Source: an uncultured Pelagibacteraceae bacterium
GTDB lineage: Bacteria; Pseudomonadota; Alphaproteobacteria; Pelagibacterales; Pelagibacteraceae
DNA length: 64,000 bases
Assembly: GCA_902542235.1 (NCBI GenBank)
Contig: CACBTT010000004.1
Location: 25,334 to 89,333, forward strand
Reading direction: 5' to 3'
Position numbers and translations under genes: made by a program. Positions 34,709-44,798 of the stretch are shown one piece after another (the first letter of the stretch is position 1; every line of letters begins with the position of its first letter). Below the pieces are notes generated by a model. It saw nothing but the letters and a program-made list of their open reading frames with translations, was not told the DNA's origin and searched no databases.

Positions 34709-36088
34709 TTAAGATGCCGCTTTAATTGCAGATTTAGAATACAAACTATTCTTTTTTATCTCATCTGAAATTAAAAACGCTAATTCTATAGCTTGATCCG
34801 AATTCAATCTTGGATCACAGTGCGTATGATATCTGCTTGATAAGTCTGCATCAGATATTTTCTTTGCTCCACCAGTACACTCTGTCACATCTTGTCCTGT
34901 CATTTCAACATGAAGACCTCCTGCATAAGAACCTTCTGCTTGATGAACTGCAAATACATTTTTAACTTCACTTACAACATCATTAAACGGTCTTGTTTTA
35001 AAACCAGTAGTTGATTTAATTGTATTGCCATGCATTGGATCACATGACCAAACAACATTTAAACCTTCCTTTTTAATTCCTCTAATTAATTTTGGTAAGA
35101 ATTTTTCAACGTTCTGATGACCAAATCTTGAAATTAGAGTTATTTTTCCTTTTTCATTTTTAGGATTTATAACCTCACATATTTTTGCAATCTCATCTGG
35201 TTTAGAAGTTGGGCCACATTTGATACCAATTGGATTTTCTATTCCTTTACAAAACTCGACATGTCCTCCATCTAATTGTCTTGTTCTATCCCCTATCCAA
35301 ACAAAGTGAGCTGAAGTATCATGATATTCACCTGTTGTTGAGTCTACTCGAGTCATACTTTCCTCAAAGGGCAAGTGTAAGGCTTCATGAGAAGTCCAAA
35401 AGTTAACTGTGTATAATCTATTATTAAAATCGGATGTAATTCCGCAAGCATCCATAAATGCTAATGCATCTGCTATTTTATCTTCTAATTCTTTAAATTT
35501 CTTAGCTTGAGGACTTTTCTTAATATAATCTAAATTCCATAAGTGAACCTTATTTAAGTCAGCAAAACCACCTTTTGAAAATGCTCTTAAAAGGTTTAAA
35601 GTTGATGCAGATTGAGAATAAGCCTTAAACATTCTTTTTGGATCAGGTCTTCTAGCTTTTTCATTAAAATCTATCGCATTTATATTGTCTCCTAAATAAC
35701 TTGGTAATTCTTTATCACCTTGTTTTTCAGTTGGTGCGCTTCTTGGTTTTGAAAATTGTCCAGCAATTCTTCCAAGTTTTACAATAGGTAAAGATGCCGA
35801 ATAAGTCATCACCAAAGCCATTTGAAGAATAACTTTAAAGGTATCTCTTATATTGTCAGGATGAAATTCTGCAAAACTTTCCGCACAATCACCGCCTTGT
35901 AATAGAAATGCTTTTCCATCATTGACCATTGCCAACTGATCTTTCAAATGTCTTGTTTCACCCGCAAAAACTAGTGGAGGAAAGGTTTTTAATTTATTTA
36001 AAACCATCTCCAATTCTTTCTCATCTTCATATTGAGGAATATGTTTGACGGGATATTTTCTCCAGCTATTTATTTTCCAATTTTTCAT
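34709..36088 (-). CDS. DAHP synthase, class II (plant/AroA-II type)
   Basis: First enzyme of the shikimate pathway, condensing PEP and erythrose-4-phosphate. At 459 residues it is the class II length. Signature blocks: FPPLVFAGETRHLKDQLA, FLLQGGDCAESFAEF, RIAGQFSKPRSAPTE, VWIGDRTRQLDGGHVEF and GGLHVEMTGQDVTECTGG near the end. It lies 34 bp after glmS. Confidence 0.96.
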   Translation of the reverse strand: MKNWKINSWRKYPVKHIPQYEDEKELEMVLNKLKTFPPLVFAGETRHLKDQLAMVNDGKAFLLQGGDCAESFAEFHPDNIRDTFKVILQMALVMTYSASLPIVKLGRIAGQFSKPRSAPTEKQGDKELPSYLGDNINAIDFNEKARRPDPKRMFKAYSQSASTLNLLRAFSKGGFADLNKVHLWNLDYIKKSPQAKKFKELEDKIADALAFMDACGITSDFNNRLYTVNFWTSHEALHLPFEESMTRVDSTTGEYHDTSAHFVWIGDRTRQLDGGHVEFCKGIENPIGIKCGPTSKPDEIAKICEVINPKNEKGKITLISRFGHQNVEKFLPKLIRGIKKEGLNVVWSCDPMHGNTIKSTTGFKTRPFNDVVSEVKNVFAVHQAEGSYAGGLHVEMTGQDVTECTGGAKKISDADLSSRYHTHCDPRLNSDQAIELAFLISDEIKKNSLYSKSAIKAAS

Positions 36089-36122
36089 TTCAACTCAGAA
36101 TTGTTTTAACAGACTTTATTAT

Positions 36123-37943
36123 TTATTCAACAGTGACAGATTTAGCTAAGTTTCTTGGTTTATCTATATCGTATCCTTTATCTAATGCAGAGTAATAAGC
36201 TAACTTTTGCAAAGGTATAGTGGTCAAAAAAGGAATGAGTTCATCAGATATGGCATCAACCTCTATTTGCTCCCAAATATTTTCTGAATAAATTTCATCA
36301 GTACTTTTATTTGTTATTAGTAAAACTTTTGCACCTCTAGATATAACTTCCTGCATATTTGAAATAGTTTTTTTGTAATGCTCGTCTCTTGGAGCAATTA
36401 CTACTACTGGCATACCATCTTCAATGAGTGCAAGAGGTCCATGTTTCATTTCCCCTGCTGGGTAACCTTCAGCATGAACATAAGCAAGCTCTTTTAGTTT
36501 TAAAGCACCTTCAAGTGCAATTGGATATGAATAGCCTCTACCTAGAAACATTGATCCTTTAGAATTAGCAAAATCTTTTCCAAGTGTTTGAATTTTATCT
36601 TCAATATTCAATGTATTTTTTGCAGATTTAGATAAAGACAGTAAATCTTTTATTTTCTTTTGATAGTCTTTTTTATTAATTGATTTTTGTTCATAAGAAA
36701 GCTTAGTACATAATAAATAAAGGACTAACATTTGTCCCAAGAAAGCCTTTGTCGATGCAACACCTACTTCTGGGCCACAATGAATAGGCAAAACTAGATC
36801 TGCTTCTCTTGCAATTGAACTTTCAACAACATTTACAACAGCACAAGTTTTAACATTATTCTTTTTACACAAATCTAATGCAGCAAATGTATCCGCAGTC
36901 TCTCCAGATTGAGAAACAAAAACATAAAGACAATCTTTTTTAAATTTAATTTTTCGATATCTAAATTCAGAAGCTATATCAACACTCACATCTAAACTTG
37001 TATTTTGCTCAAACCAATACTTTGCAACGAGACATGAGTGATATGCTGTTCCACATCCAATTAAAATTACTGATGAAATTTCATTGATTTTCCAAGGAAA
37101 ATTATAAATATTTATCTCTTTATTATGTTTGTCGATGTACTCATTGATACAATTTTTTAAGGTAATCGGCTGCTCATCTATTTCTTTAGCCATATAATAT
37201 TTGTAATCTCCTTTTTCATAATTTTGATCATCTTTAGAAAGATTTAAAATTTTTTTGTTAACTTTAGTTCCATCTGAATCAAAAAATTCGACTTGATCTT
37301 TTTTTAATATGCAAAATTCTCCATCATTTAAATATGAAATCTTATTAGTCATTGACTTTAATGCATAAGAATCTGAACCAAGATAGTGTTCATTTGGACC
37401 ATAACCAACTGCAAGAGGAGATCCTCTTCTTGCCCCAACTATTAAGTCTGGTTGGTCTTTAAATATTATTCCTAGCGCAAAACTGCCGTGTAATTTTTTT
37501 AAAACTTTTATAATTGTATTTTTAAGGTTATTTTTTTTTAAATAATCAGTTACCAAATGAACTATTACTTCTGTGTCTGTTTGAGATTTAAACTTATAAC
37601 CTTTATTTTCTAATAACTTTTTTAGAATAGTTGAATTTTCAATTATACCATTATGAACTACAGATACATCTTCTGATGAATGAGGATGTGCATTTATTGA
37701 GCTAGGTTTTCCATGAGTTGCCCACCTAACATGTCCGATACCAATAGAGCCAGATATTTTAGTTTGTATAATGTTTTTCTCTAAAGCGTCTACTCTACCC
37801 TCACATTTTACCTCATTTATATTTCCATTTGAAAGAGTTGCTAAACCTGCAGAGTCATAACCTCTATACTCAAGTTTTTTTAATGAACTTATAATTCTAG
37901 GAGTAACCTCTTTAGAGCTAGTAATTCCAACTATTCCACACAT
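36123..37943 (-). CDS. glmS: Glucosamine-fructose-6-phosphate aminotransferase
   Basis: Makes glucosamine-6-phosphate for the cell wall and LPS. 606 residues. The N-terminal glutaminase begins MCGIVGITSSKEV (catalytic Cys2) and carries HVRWATHGKPS; it is followed by two SIS sugar-isomerase domains (GCGTAYHSCLVAKYWFE, FVSQSGETADTFAAL, AYVHAEGYPAGEMKHGP) and ends in DKPRNLAKSVTVE as in the family. It directly follows the glmU-like half gene (6 bp), so the two hexosamine steps are linked. Confidence 0.97.
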   Translation of the reverse strand: MCGIVGITSSKEVTPRIISSLKKLEYRGYDSAGLATLSNGNINEVKCEGRVDALEKNIIQTKISGSIGIGHVRWATHGKPSSINAHPHSSEDVSVVHNGIIENSTILKKLLENKGYKFKSQTDTEVIVHLVTDYLKKNNLKNTIIKVLKKLHGSFALGIIFKDQPDLIVGARRGSPLAVGYGPNEHYLGSDSYALKSMTNKISYLNDGEFCILKKDQVEFFDSDGTKVNKKILNLSKDDQNYEKGDYKYYMAKEIDEQPITLKNCINEYIDKHNKEINIYNFPWKINEISSVILIGCGTAYHSCLVAKYWFEQNTSLDVSVDIASEFRYRKIKFKKDCLYVFVSQSGETADTFAALDLCKKNNVKTCAVVNVVESSIAREADLVLPIHCGPEVGVASTKAFLGQMLVLYLLCTKLSYEQKSINKKDYQKKIKDLLSLSKSAKNTLNIEDKIQTLGKDFANSKGSMFLGRGYSYPIALEGALKLKELAYVHAEGYPAGEMKHGPLALIEDGMPVVVIAPRDEHYKKTISNMQEVISRGAKVLLITNKSTDEIYSENIWEQIEVDAISDELIPFLTTIPLQKLAYYSALDKGYDIDKPRNLAKSVTVE

Positions 37944-37949
37944 TAATTT

Positions 37950-38558
37950 TTATTTCCTTTTATAATTTTTTTTTTCTTGCTGTTTTGATCTTGTTAATGC
38001 TAGTGATCCTTTAGCCACATTTTTTGTGATTACTGATCCTGCACCTATAACACTTTTTTCACTTAAAGTAACTGGTGCCACTAAAGATGTATTTGAACCT
38101 ACGAACACTTTATCTTTAATGTTTGTTTTACTTTTTTTTCTTCCATCGTAGTTACAAGTTATTGTGCCTGCTCCAATATTAACATTTCTTCCTACTTGAG
38201 CATCACCAATATATGATAAATGATTGATTTTAGAACTTCTATTTATCGTACTTTTTTTTACTTCAACAAAATTTCCTATTTTTGAACCCGACTTTATTTT
38301 TGTTCCAGGTCTTAAACGTGCATATGGACCTACACTTACGTTATTATCTATACTAACACCCTCAAGATGAGAGAAAGATAAAATTTTTACATTGTTTCCT
38401 ATTTTCACTTTATCGGCAAACACAACATAAGGTTCTATCTCTACGTTTTTTCCAATTTTAGTGTCTTTAGAAAAAAAAACTGTCTCAGGCCCCTTCATTT
38501 TGACACCTTTTTTTAAAAATTTATCTCTAAGTTTATTTTGTAAATTTTGACTATTCAT
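37950..38558 (-). CDS. glmU: GlmU C-terminal half only: glucosamine-1-phosphate N-acetyltransferase
   Basis: A 202-residue left-handed beta-helix protein matching the second half of bifunctional Glm[18 protein letters not shown], then [39 protein letters not shown] (with the catalytic His) and [14 protein letters not shown]. The N-terminal uridylyltransferase domain (about 250 residues with the GGxGTRM motif) is absent, and the 69 bp upstream hold no trace of it. It should acetylate GlcN-1-P; uridylyl transfer must come from another gene. It is followed by glmS in the same operon and is divergent from gph. Confidence 0.9.
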   Translation of the reverse strand: MNSQNLQNKLRDKFLKKGVKMKGPETVFFSKDTKIGKNVEIEPYVVFADKVKIGNNVKILSFSHLEGVSIDNNVSVGPYARLRPGTKIKSGSKIGNFVEVKKSTINRSSKINHLSYIGDAQVGRNVNIGAGTITCNYDGRKKSKTNIKDKVFVGSNTSLVAPVTLSEKSVIGAGSVITKNVAKGSLALTRSKQQEKKNYKRK

Positions 38559-38627
38559 TAGATAGTTGTATATAACTGGGTATTAATTTAATTAATTCAC
38601 AATTTATTTCTTATTAATACTTTTTAA

Positions 38628-39308
38628 ATGACACAAAAATTCACAGTTCTTTTTGATTTAGATGGTACGTTAGTAGACACAGCACCTGATCTAATGCTTG
38701 CTCATAACCATGTTATGAAGAAATTTGGATACCCCACAAAATCTCTTGATGAACTTAAAAATACTGTTGGTCAAGGAGCTGGGGCAATGATTGGTAGATC
38801 TATATGGAGCCAGGCCAAAAAAGAATTAACTTCGATTAATGAGAAAATTAAAAATGAAATGACAGATGAATTTATTTCTTATTATGGAAAAAATATTTTA
38901 AATGAAAGTACTCTGATGCCTGGTGTAAAAGATTTTTTAAATTGGTGTAAAAAAGAAAATATATCAATGGCTGTATGTACGAATAAAACGGAACATCTTG
39001 CAGTAGATCTTTTAAAAAAAATTGGGATATATGATTACTTCGAGTATGTAGCTGGTTATAATACTTTTGATTATTGTAAACCTGATCCGAGACATATAAC
39101 AACAATCATAGAAATTTTAGATGGTAGTAAAAATAAATCAATTATGATCGGTGATAGTGAGTCGGATGCAAATGCAGCTAAAGCAGCATATATTCCAATG
39201 ATTTTATTAGAGGATGGATATACTGAAAAAAATATTGATGAAATTTATCATAATCACTTAATAAAAGACTTTGTAGGTATTGAAAAAATTGTATCGCAAT
39301 ATCTTTAA
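38628..39308 (+). CDS. gph: Phosphoglycolate phosphatase-like HAD hydrolase
   Basis: A 226-residue HAD phosphatase: motif I LFDLDGTLVDTAPDLM, motif II AVCTNKTEH, motif III lysine region and motif IV MIGDSESDANAAKAA. The LVDTAPDL and substrate-cap features fit Gph, which clears 2-phosphoglycolate. Substrate specificity is inferred. It lies upstream of, but 53 bp from, the prpDBC genes. Confidence 0.88.
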   Translation: MTQKFTVLFDLDGTLVDTAPDLMLAHNHVMKKFGYPTKSLDELKNTVGQGAGAMIGRSIWSQAKKELTSINEKIKNEMTDEFISYYGKNILNESTLMPGVKDFLNWCKKENISMAVCTNKTEHLAVDLLKKIGIYDYFEYVAGYNTFDYCKPDPRHITTIIEILDGSKNKSIMIGDSESDANAAKAAYIPMILLEDGYTEKNIDEIYHNHLIKDFVGIEKIVSQYL

Positions 39309-39351
39309 TATTGATTAATTTATTTTAACTATTAAAACAAAATCACAAATT

Positions 39352-39356
39352 AGGAG
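39352..39356 (+). promoter_or_regulatory. Ribosome binding site that fixes the TTG start of prpD
   Basis: AGGAG at 39352-39356, five bases before TTG at 39362. No ATG or GTG start exists in a suitable position, so the Shine-Dalgarno match supports the TTG. Confidence 0.7.
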
Positions 39357-39361
39357 TTATT

Positions 39362-40864
39362 TTGTTATTGCATACAATTAAAGTATATCCATCAAAAATA
39401 AATCTTCCAAAGAAGAAACAGCTTGCTTGGAAAATAGCAGAGATAGCAAGTGATAATGCTAAATTAAATAAAAATTCAGTAGAAATGGTTATTAATAGAA
39501 TTATTGATAACGCTTCTGTTGCTATAGCTTCCTTAAATAGAAGACCTGTAATATCTGCAAGAGAAATGGCAAAAAAACATATTAGAAAAAATGGAGCTAA
39601 TCTTTTTGGCATAAATTCAAAACTTAAATTTGATTGTGAATGGGCTGCGTGGGCAAATGGAACTGCCGTTAGAGAATTAGATTTTCATGATACATTTCTA
39701 GCGGCTGATTACAGCCATCCTGGTGATAATATTCCTGCTCTTTTAGCAGTGGCACAACAATTAAAAAAAAATGGAAATGATTTATTAAGAGGAATTATAA
39801 CTGCTTATGAAGTTCAAGTTAATCTTGTAAAAGCTATTTGTCTTCATAAACACAAAGTTGATCATATCGCTCACTTGGGACCAAGTGTTGCTGCTGGTAT
39901 TGGATCTATGTTAAAATTAAATACAGAAACAATTTATCAAGCTGTTCAACAAGCATTACATGTGAGTGTTTCAACGAGACAATCAAGAAAAGGTGAGATT
40001 TCAAGTTGGAAAGCGTATGCTCCAGCTCACGCAGGAAAATTAGCAATTGAAGCTGTTGATAGAACGATGCGAGGTGAAGGAGCTCCAAGCCCTATTTACG
40101 AAGGTGAAGATAGTGTAATAGCAAGAATATTAGATGGAAAAAATGCTAAATATTTTGTGCCTTTGCCAAAAAAGAATGAGGAAAAAAAAGCTATTCTAGA
40201 AACATATACAAAAGAATATTCTGCAGAATATCAAGCTCAAGCATTAATTGATATTGCAAAAGCTCTTAATAAAAAAATTGATAGTTTAAATACAATTAAA
40301 AAAATAGATATATATACAAGCCATCATACTCATTATGTAATAGGAACTGGAGCTAATGATCCACAAAAAATGGATCCAAATGCAAGTAGAGAAACTTTAG
40401 ATCACTCAATAATGTATATTTTTGCAGTAGCTTTAGAAGATACAGATTGGCATCATGTAAAGTCTTACACTAAAAAGAGAGCTAATAAAAAAAGTACAAT
40501 TAAAATATGGAGATCCATTAAAACTCATGAGGATAAAAAATGGACAAAGAAATACCATGATCCTGATCCAAAAAAGAAATCTTTTGGTGCAAAGGTTATA
40601 GTAACATTAAATAATGGGAAAAAAATTATTGAGGAATTAGAAAGAGCAGATGCTCATCCTTATGGCAAAAGACCTTTTAAAAGAAAAGATTATATAAATA
40701 AATTTAAAATTTTAACAGAAAGTATTATTTCTAAAAAAGAAAGTGATAGATTTTTAAAAGATGTTCAAAATTTGAAAAAATTAAAAAATAATCAGCTTAC
40801 AAAACTAAATATTGAAGTAAGTAGAAGATACTTAAAATCGAATAATAAAAAAGGAATATTCTAG
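39362..40864 (+). CDS. prpD: 2-methylcitrate dehydratase PrpD
   Basis: Dehydrates 2-methylcitrate in the methylcitrate cycle, which converts propionyl-CoA to pyruvate and succinate. A 500-residue MmgE/PrpD-family protein: [53 protein letters not shown] and [12 protein letters not shown]. The start is a TTG with a good AGGAG upstream. The stop overlaps the GTG start of prpB (TAGTG). Confidence 0.95.
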   Translation: MLLHTIKVYPSKINLPKKKQLAWKIAEIASDNAKLNKNSVEMVINRIIDNASVAIASLNRRPVISAREMAKKHIRKNGANLFGINSKLKFDCEWAAWANGTAVRELDFHDTFLAADYSHPGDNIPALLAVAQQLKKNGNDLLRGIITAYEVQVNLVKAICLHKHKVDHIAHLGPSVAAGIGSMLKLNTETIYQAVQQALHVSVSTRQSRKGEISSWKAYAPAHAGKLAIEAVDRTMRGEGAPSPIYEGEDSVIARILDGKNAKYFVPLPKKNEEKKAILETYTKEYSAEYQAQALIDIAKALNKKIDSLNTIKKIDIYTSHHTHYVIGTGANDPQKMDPNASRETLDHSIMYIFAVALEDTDWHHVKSYTKKRANKKSTIKIWRSIKTHEDKKWTKKYHDPDPKKKSFGAKVIVTLNNGKKIIEELERADAHPYGKRPFKRKDYINKFKILTESIISKKESDRFLKDVQNLKKLKNNQLTKLNIEVSRRYLKSNNKKGIF

Positions 40865-41760
40865 TGCACTTTGTTGAAAAAAAACCTGAAGAGAAAAGAA
40901 TTGATTTAGATAATAAACTAAAATCAAATAAAATTTTAAGAATACCAGGTGCATATAATCCATTAACAGCAAAAGTTATTGAAGAAATTGGATATGATGG
41001 AGTTTATGTATCTGGAGGTGTTATGTCTAATGATTTGGGATATCCTGATATAGGATTAACAACTCTTAATGATGTCAGTAACAGATCAAAGCAAATTGCA
41101 CGTGTTACAAATCTTCCGACCATTGTTGATGTCGATACAGGTTTTAAATCTTGTAAAGAAACTGTTCAAACATTTGAAAATTTTGGTATTTCAGCAATTC
41201 ATTTAGAAGATCAGATAGAACAGAAAAGATGTGGCCATCTAGACAATAAAGAATTGATATCAAAAGAGGATATGACAAAAAAAATTAAAGAATGTGTAGA
41301 AGCGAGATCAGACAAACAATTTAAAATCATTGCACGTTCCGATGCTAAAAGTGTAGAGGGTATTGATAAAATGATTGATCGTTGCAAATCTTATATTGAT
41401 GGTGGAGCAGAAATTGTTTTTCCAGAAGCATTAAAAGATGAAACTGAGTTTGAAAAAGTTAGAAAATCACTAGATTGTTATCTTTTAGCTAATATGACTG
41501 AGTTTGGTAAATCGAAGTTGCTAGACTTTAAACAATTAGAGGAACTTGGTTACAATATTGTAATTTATCCAGTTACTACACAAAGATTAGCGATGAAAAG
41601 TGTTGAAGATGGTCTACGTGCCATTTTTGCGGATGGACATCAAAATAATATTATAGATAAGATGCAAACCAGAAAGAGATTATACGATTTAGTTGAATAT
41701 GAAAAATATAACTCTTTAGACGAAAAGATATATAATTTTAGTACAGAGGGACATGAATAA
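40864..41760 (+). CDS. prpB: 2-methylisocitrate lyase
   Basis: Cleaves 2-methylisocitrate to pyruvate and succinate. 298 residues. Isocitrate-lyase superfamily features: RIPGAYNPLTAKVIEEIGYD, VSGGVMSNDLGYPDIG, PTIVDVDTGFKS and the catalytic Cys loop LEDQIEQKRCGHLDNKE. GTG start at 40864 overlapping the prpD stop; the stop overlaps the prpC ATG (TAATG). Confidence 0.95.
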   Translation: MHFVEKKPEEKRIDLDNKLKSNKILRIPGAYNPLTAKVIEEIGYDGVYVSGGVMSNDLGYPDIGLTTLNDVSNRSKQIARVTNLPTIVDVDTGFKSCKETVQTFENFGISAIHLEDQIEQKRCGHLDNKELISKEDMTKKIKECVEARSDKQFKIIARSDAKSVEGIDKMIDRCKSYIDGGAEIVFPEALKDETEFEKVRKSLDCYLLANMTEFGKSKLLDFKQLEELGYNIVIYPVTTQRLAMKSVEDGLRAIFADGHQNNIIDKMQTRKRLYDLVEYEKYNSLDEKIYNFSTEGHE

Positions 41761-42884
41761 TGAGTGAGGAAGTAAAAAAAGGTTTATTAGGTATTGTTGT
41801 TGATGAAACAGAAGTTTCTAAAGTTATGCCTGAAATTAACTCATTAACCTATAGAGGTTACGCTGTTCAAGACCTATGCGAATTTTGTAGATTTGAAGAA
41901 GCAGCATATCTTATTTTAAAGGGTGATTTACCAAATAGTATTGAACTAAGACAATTTGAAAAAATTGAACGTGGACATAGAGATTTATCAAAAAATCTTT
42001 ACGAAATAATTAAACACATGCCAAAAAAGTCTCATCCTATGGATGTTGCTAGAACAGCGGTTAGTGTAATGGGATTAGAAGATAAAGAAACTACAGATAA
42101 TTCTCAGGAAGCAAATACAAGAAAAGCTCTGAGAATTTTAGCTAAAACTCCAACTGCTTTAGCAGCGTTTTATAGAATTCGAAAAGGTAAGAAGATTATT
42201 AAACCAAAAAAAGACTTAACTTTTGCAGAAAACTTTTTCTACATGTGTTTTGGAAAGGTTCCTCAAAAAGAAATCGTTAAAGCATTTGATGTATCCTTAA
42301 TTTTATATGCAGAACATAGTTTTAATGTTTCAACTTTTACCGCTAGAACAATAACAAGTAGTTTATCTGATATTCATGGTGCTATAACAGGAGCTATAGC
42401 TAGTTTAAAAGGACCATTACATGGTGGCGCTAATGAAGAAGTTATGCATATGATGAATAAAATAAAAAAACCTGAGAATGCTTTAAAATGGATCAATAAT
42501 GCATTAAAGAAAAAAGAGGTTGTGATGGGTTTTGGGCACAGGGTTTATAAGAGTGGAGACTCAAGAGTTCCTACTATGAAAGATTATTTTAAAAAAGTTG
42601 CTAAAATTAAAAAAGACAAAAAGTTTTTAAAGATTTACGATATTGTTGAAAGAGTGATGATTAGTAAAAAGAATATTCATCCAAACGTAGATTACCCAAC
42701 TGGTCCTACTTATCATTTAATGGGTTTTGATACAGATTTCTTTACACCAATATTTGTAATTTCAAGGATTACCGGTTGGTCAGCTCATATAATGGAACAA
42801 CATTCATCTAATAAATTAATTAGACCATTAGCTAAATATAAAGGTAGTAAGTACAGAAAAGTAATGCTCTTAAATCAAAGATAA
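41760..42884 (+). CDS. prpC: 2-methylcitrate synthase
   Basis: Condenses propionyl-CoA with oxaloacetate. A 374-residue citrate-synthase-family protein: GLLGIVVDETEVSKVMPEIN at the N-terminus (typical of PrpC), active-site His in HGGANEEVMHM and GHRVYKSGDSR, Asp in FTPIFVISRITGW. Assignment as methylcitrate rather than citrate synthase follows from the prpDB neighbours and N-terminus. It completes the prpD-prpB-prpC operon. Confidence 0.94.
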   Translation: MSEEVKKGLLGIVVDETEVSKVMPEINSLTYRGYAVQDLCEFCRFEEAAYLILKGDLPNSIELRQFEKIERGHRDLSKNLYEIIKHMPKKSHPMDVARTAVSVMGLEDKETTDNSQEANTRKALRILAKTPTALAAFYRIRKGKKIIKPKKDLTFAENFFYMCFGKVPQKEIVKAFDVSLILYAEHSFNVSTFTARTITSSLSDIHGAITGAIASLKGPLHGGANEEVMHMMNKIKKPENALKWINNALKKKEVVMGFGHRVYKSGDSRVPTMKDYFKKVAKIKKDKKFLKIYDIVERVMISKKNIHPNVDYPTGPTYHLMGFDTDFFTPIFVISRITGWSAHIMEQHSSNKLIRPLAKYKGSKYRKVMLLNQR

Positions 42885-42960
42885 CAATATATAGTATTAC
42901 AAAACAAAAATATACTTTCGGTAGTCTGTAAACTTCAATTTTTAGTTGTAACTTAAGACC

Positions 42961-43425
42961 ATGATTCGTTTTAAAAACATTATTTTATGTGTTGGAATGA
43001 TTTTATTTTTATCTAATTGTACAACGAACAAAACGTTTACAAAAATAGGTGAAGATATCAGGCAAGTAGACGTTTTTAACCAAAACAAAATATTAGTAAA
43101 AACTTATTATCAAAAATTTAACTCAAAAGTTACAGAATGGCTCAATGTTACATGTGTTTTCACAAACAATAAAATAAATAGAAATAAACTTGAGAATTTA
43201 GACGAATGCAAATTCACAAATTTATCTAGGTCAATAATCCATAATAAAAATAAACAGACAAATCAAAATTCATCTAAAAATGAAACATCTGACTACAATA
43301 ACAGCCAAAATAACAACTCAAATGAAAATGATAACAATGAAGGTCAATCTAATAATCCAGGTATGTTACCTCAGGAAAATCAAAATCAAGAGTTTGAAAA
43401 ATGCAATGACCCTACTAAATGTTAA
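42961..43425 (+). CDS. Small predicted lipoprotein, Asn/Gln-rich tail
   Basis: A 154-residue protein with a lipoprotein signal peptide (FKNIILCVGMILFLSNCTTN; lipobox LSNC, Cys20), then a compact domain of about 75 residues with two Cys (NVTCVF and DECKF) and a low-complexity tail of about 50 residues rich in Asn, Gln and Ser ending in a Cys-containing FEKCNDPTKC. I recognise no family. It lies between prpC and the alternative oxidase, all on the plus strand, with gaps of 76 and 86 bp. Confidence 0.7.
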   Translation: MIRFKNIILCVGMILFLSNCTTNKTFTKIGEDIRQVDVFNQNKILVKTYYQKFNSKVTEWLNVTCVFTNNKINRNKLENLDECKFTNLSRSIIHNKNKQTNQNSSKNETSDYNNSQNNNSNENDNNEGQSNNPGMLPQENQNQEFEKCNDPTKC

Positions 43426-43511
43426 GATTTTAGGTATAAATTATTTGTCTTGAGCAAAAGTAGGTCTTATTTACCTATTTAAAAATATTTAATAATTGCC
43501 ATATGTAATGT

Positions 43512-44174
43512 ATGGAAAATCTAAATAGACATCATAAACCCCAAGACTTGAGTGATAAAATTGCTTTTGGATTCACAAAATTTTTAAGATTCTTGGCTGA
43601 CACTTTTTTTAAAAAAAAATATGGGCATAGAGCTGTTGTTTTAGAAACTGTTGCTGCGGTACCAGGCATGGTAGCAGGAATGTTGTTACATTTAAAATCT
43701 TTGAGAAAAATGCAAGATGACAAAGGTTGGATTAAAATTCTTCTTGATGAAGCTGCAAATGAAAGAATGCATTTAATGACCTTTATTAAAATTGCAAAGC
43801 CTACGTTTATAGAAAGATTAATTATAATGATTGCACAGTTTATATTTATTTTAACGTATCTATTCATATATTTAATTTCACAAAAGACTGCTCATAGAAT
43901 TGTTGGGTATTTTGAAGAAGAAGCAGTCATAAGCTACACAGAGTATCTAAATGAAATAGAAGAAGGTAAAATCGAAAATATTAAAGCTCCCGAAATAGCA
44001 ATAAATTATTGGAATCTTCCATTAAATTCTAGATTAAAAGATGTTGTAAAGGTTATTAGAGATGATGAAGCTGGACATAGAGACGTTAACCACAGTTTTG
44101 CAGATATTTTAAATGCTAAAAAAAATAAAAAAGTTTTTGAAGAGGAGAATGAAAAAGAAAAAGAAAAAATTTAA
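43512..44174 (+). CDS. Alternative oxidase (AOX) family ubiquinol oxidase
   Basis: A 220-residue di-iron membrane-bound protein that oxidises ubiquinol with oxygen without proton pumping. The four iron-binding segments of AOX are in order: LETVAAVPGMVAGML, DEAANERMHLMTF, FEEEAVISYTEYL and RDDEAGHRDVNHSFAD. The first Glu of the LEEEA-type motif is kept although the leading Leu is Phe. Two hydrophobic stretches match the monotopic membrane-association helices. It lies before a flavodoxin-fold reductase. Confidence 0.95.
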   Translation: MENLNRHHKPQDLSDKIAFGFTKFLRFLADTFFKKKYGHRAVVLETVAAVPGMVAGMLLHLKSLRKMQDDKGWIKILLDEAANERMHLMTFIKIAKPTFIERLIIMIAQFIFILTYLFIYLISQKTAHRIVGYFEEEAVISYTEYLNEIEEGKIENIKAPEIAINYWNLPLNSRLKDVVKVIRDDEAGHRDVNHSFADILNAKKNKKVFEEENEKEKEKI

Positions 44175-44189
44175 GACATATATGTCTAT

Positions 44190-44798
44190 ATGAAAAAAAT
44201 ATTTATTGCTTACGGTCATCATAACACTAGCAACTCATTCAATTCTGCAATTAGAGATATATTTATAGAAGAAGCTAAAAAACAAGGACATACAATAGAT
44301 TTAGTCAACCTTTTTGATGAAAAAGAGCAACTTCCTTTTTATAACCAAAATGTAAACTCACCACCTAAACTAGTTTTAGACTATAGAAAAAGATTAGAAC
44401 AATGTGACGTAATGATGTTAATTGGCAGTTGTCATAATTTAAGGTTAAATGCGATTTTAGAAAATTGGGTTGATTGGGTATTACATCCAAAATGGTTCTT
44501 TTCTTATAGATCTTTAATTCCAGGCAATAAATACTTTAAAAATTATGGTTATCCTGTCCCAGGGGCCATGAAGGGTAAACTTGGAATTGTATCTATTACG
44601 TATGGAGGACCAATGATAAGTTATCAAAGTTTCTCTATATTTGATAATATTCCATTCAGACGAATAAAAAAAATTGTTTTTAAATTAGGTGGATTAAAAA
44701 CTAAATATATTAGATTTTATTCAGTATTACCAAACATGGAAAAAAAAGTATTTGATAAACATATGCAAAGAGTTAAAAAATTAGCAAAAAGTTTATAA
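44190..44798 (+). CDS. Flavodoxin-fold NAD(P)H oxidoreductase (KefF/YwrO-like)
   Basis: A 202-residue NQO1-type quinone reductase: IFIAYGHHNTSNSFNSAIRD at the N-terminus (FMN phosphate loop), LVNLFDEKEQLPFYNQN, then WVLHPKWFFSYRSLIPG and GIVSITYGGPMISYQ. Members reduce quinones with FMN and NAD(P)H. It follows the alternative oxidase by 15 bp; a shared role in quinone redox balance is plausible but inferred. It overlaps the convergent gene at its 3' end by 6 bp. Confidence 0.8.
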   Translation: MKKIFIAYGHHNTSNSFNSAIRDIFIEEAKKQGHTIDLVNLFDEKEQLPFYNQNVNSPPKLVLDYRKRLEQCDVMMLIGSCHNLRLNAILENWVDWVLHPKWFFSYRSLIPGNKYFKNYGYPVPGAMKGKLGIVSITYGGPMISYQSFSIFDNIPFRRIKKIVFKLGGLKTKYIRFYSVLPNMEKKVFDKHMQRVKKLAKSL

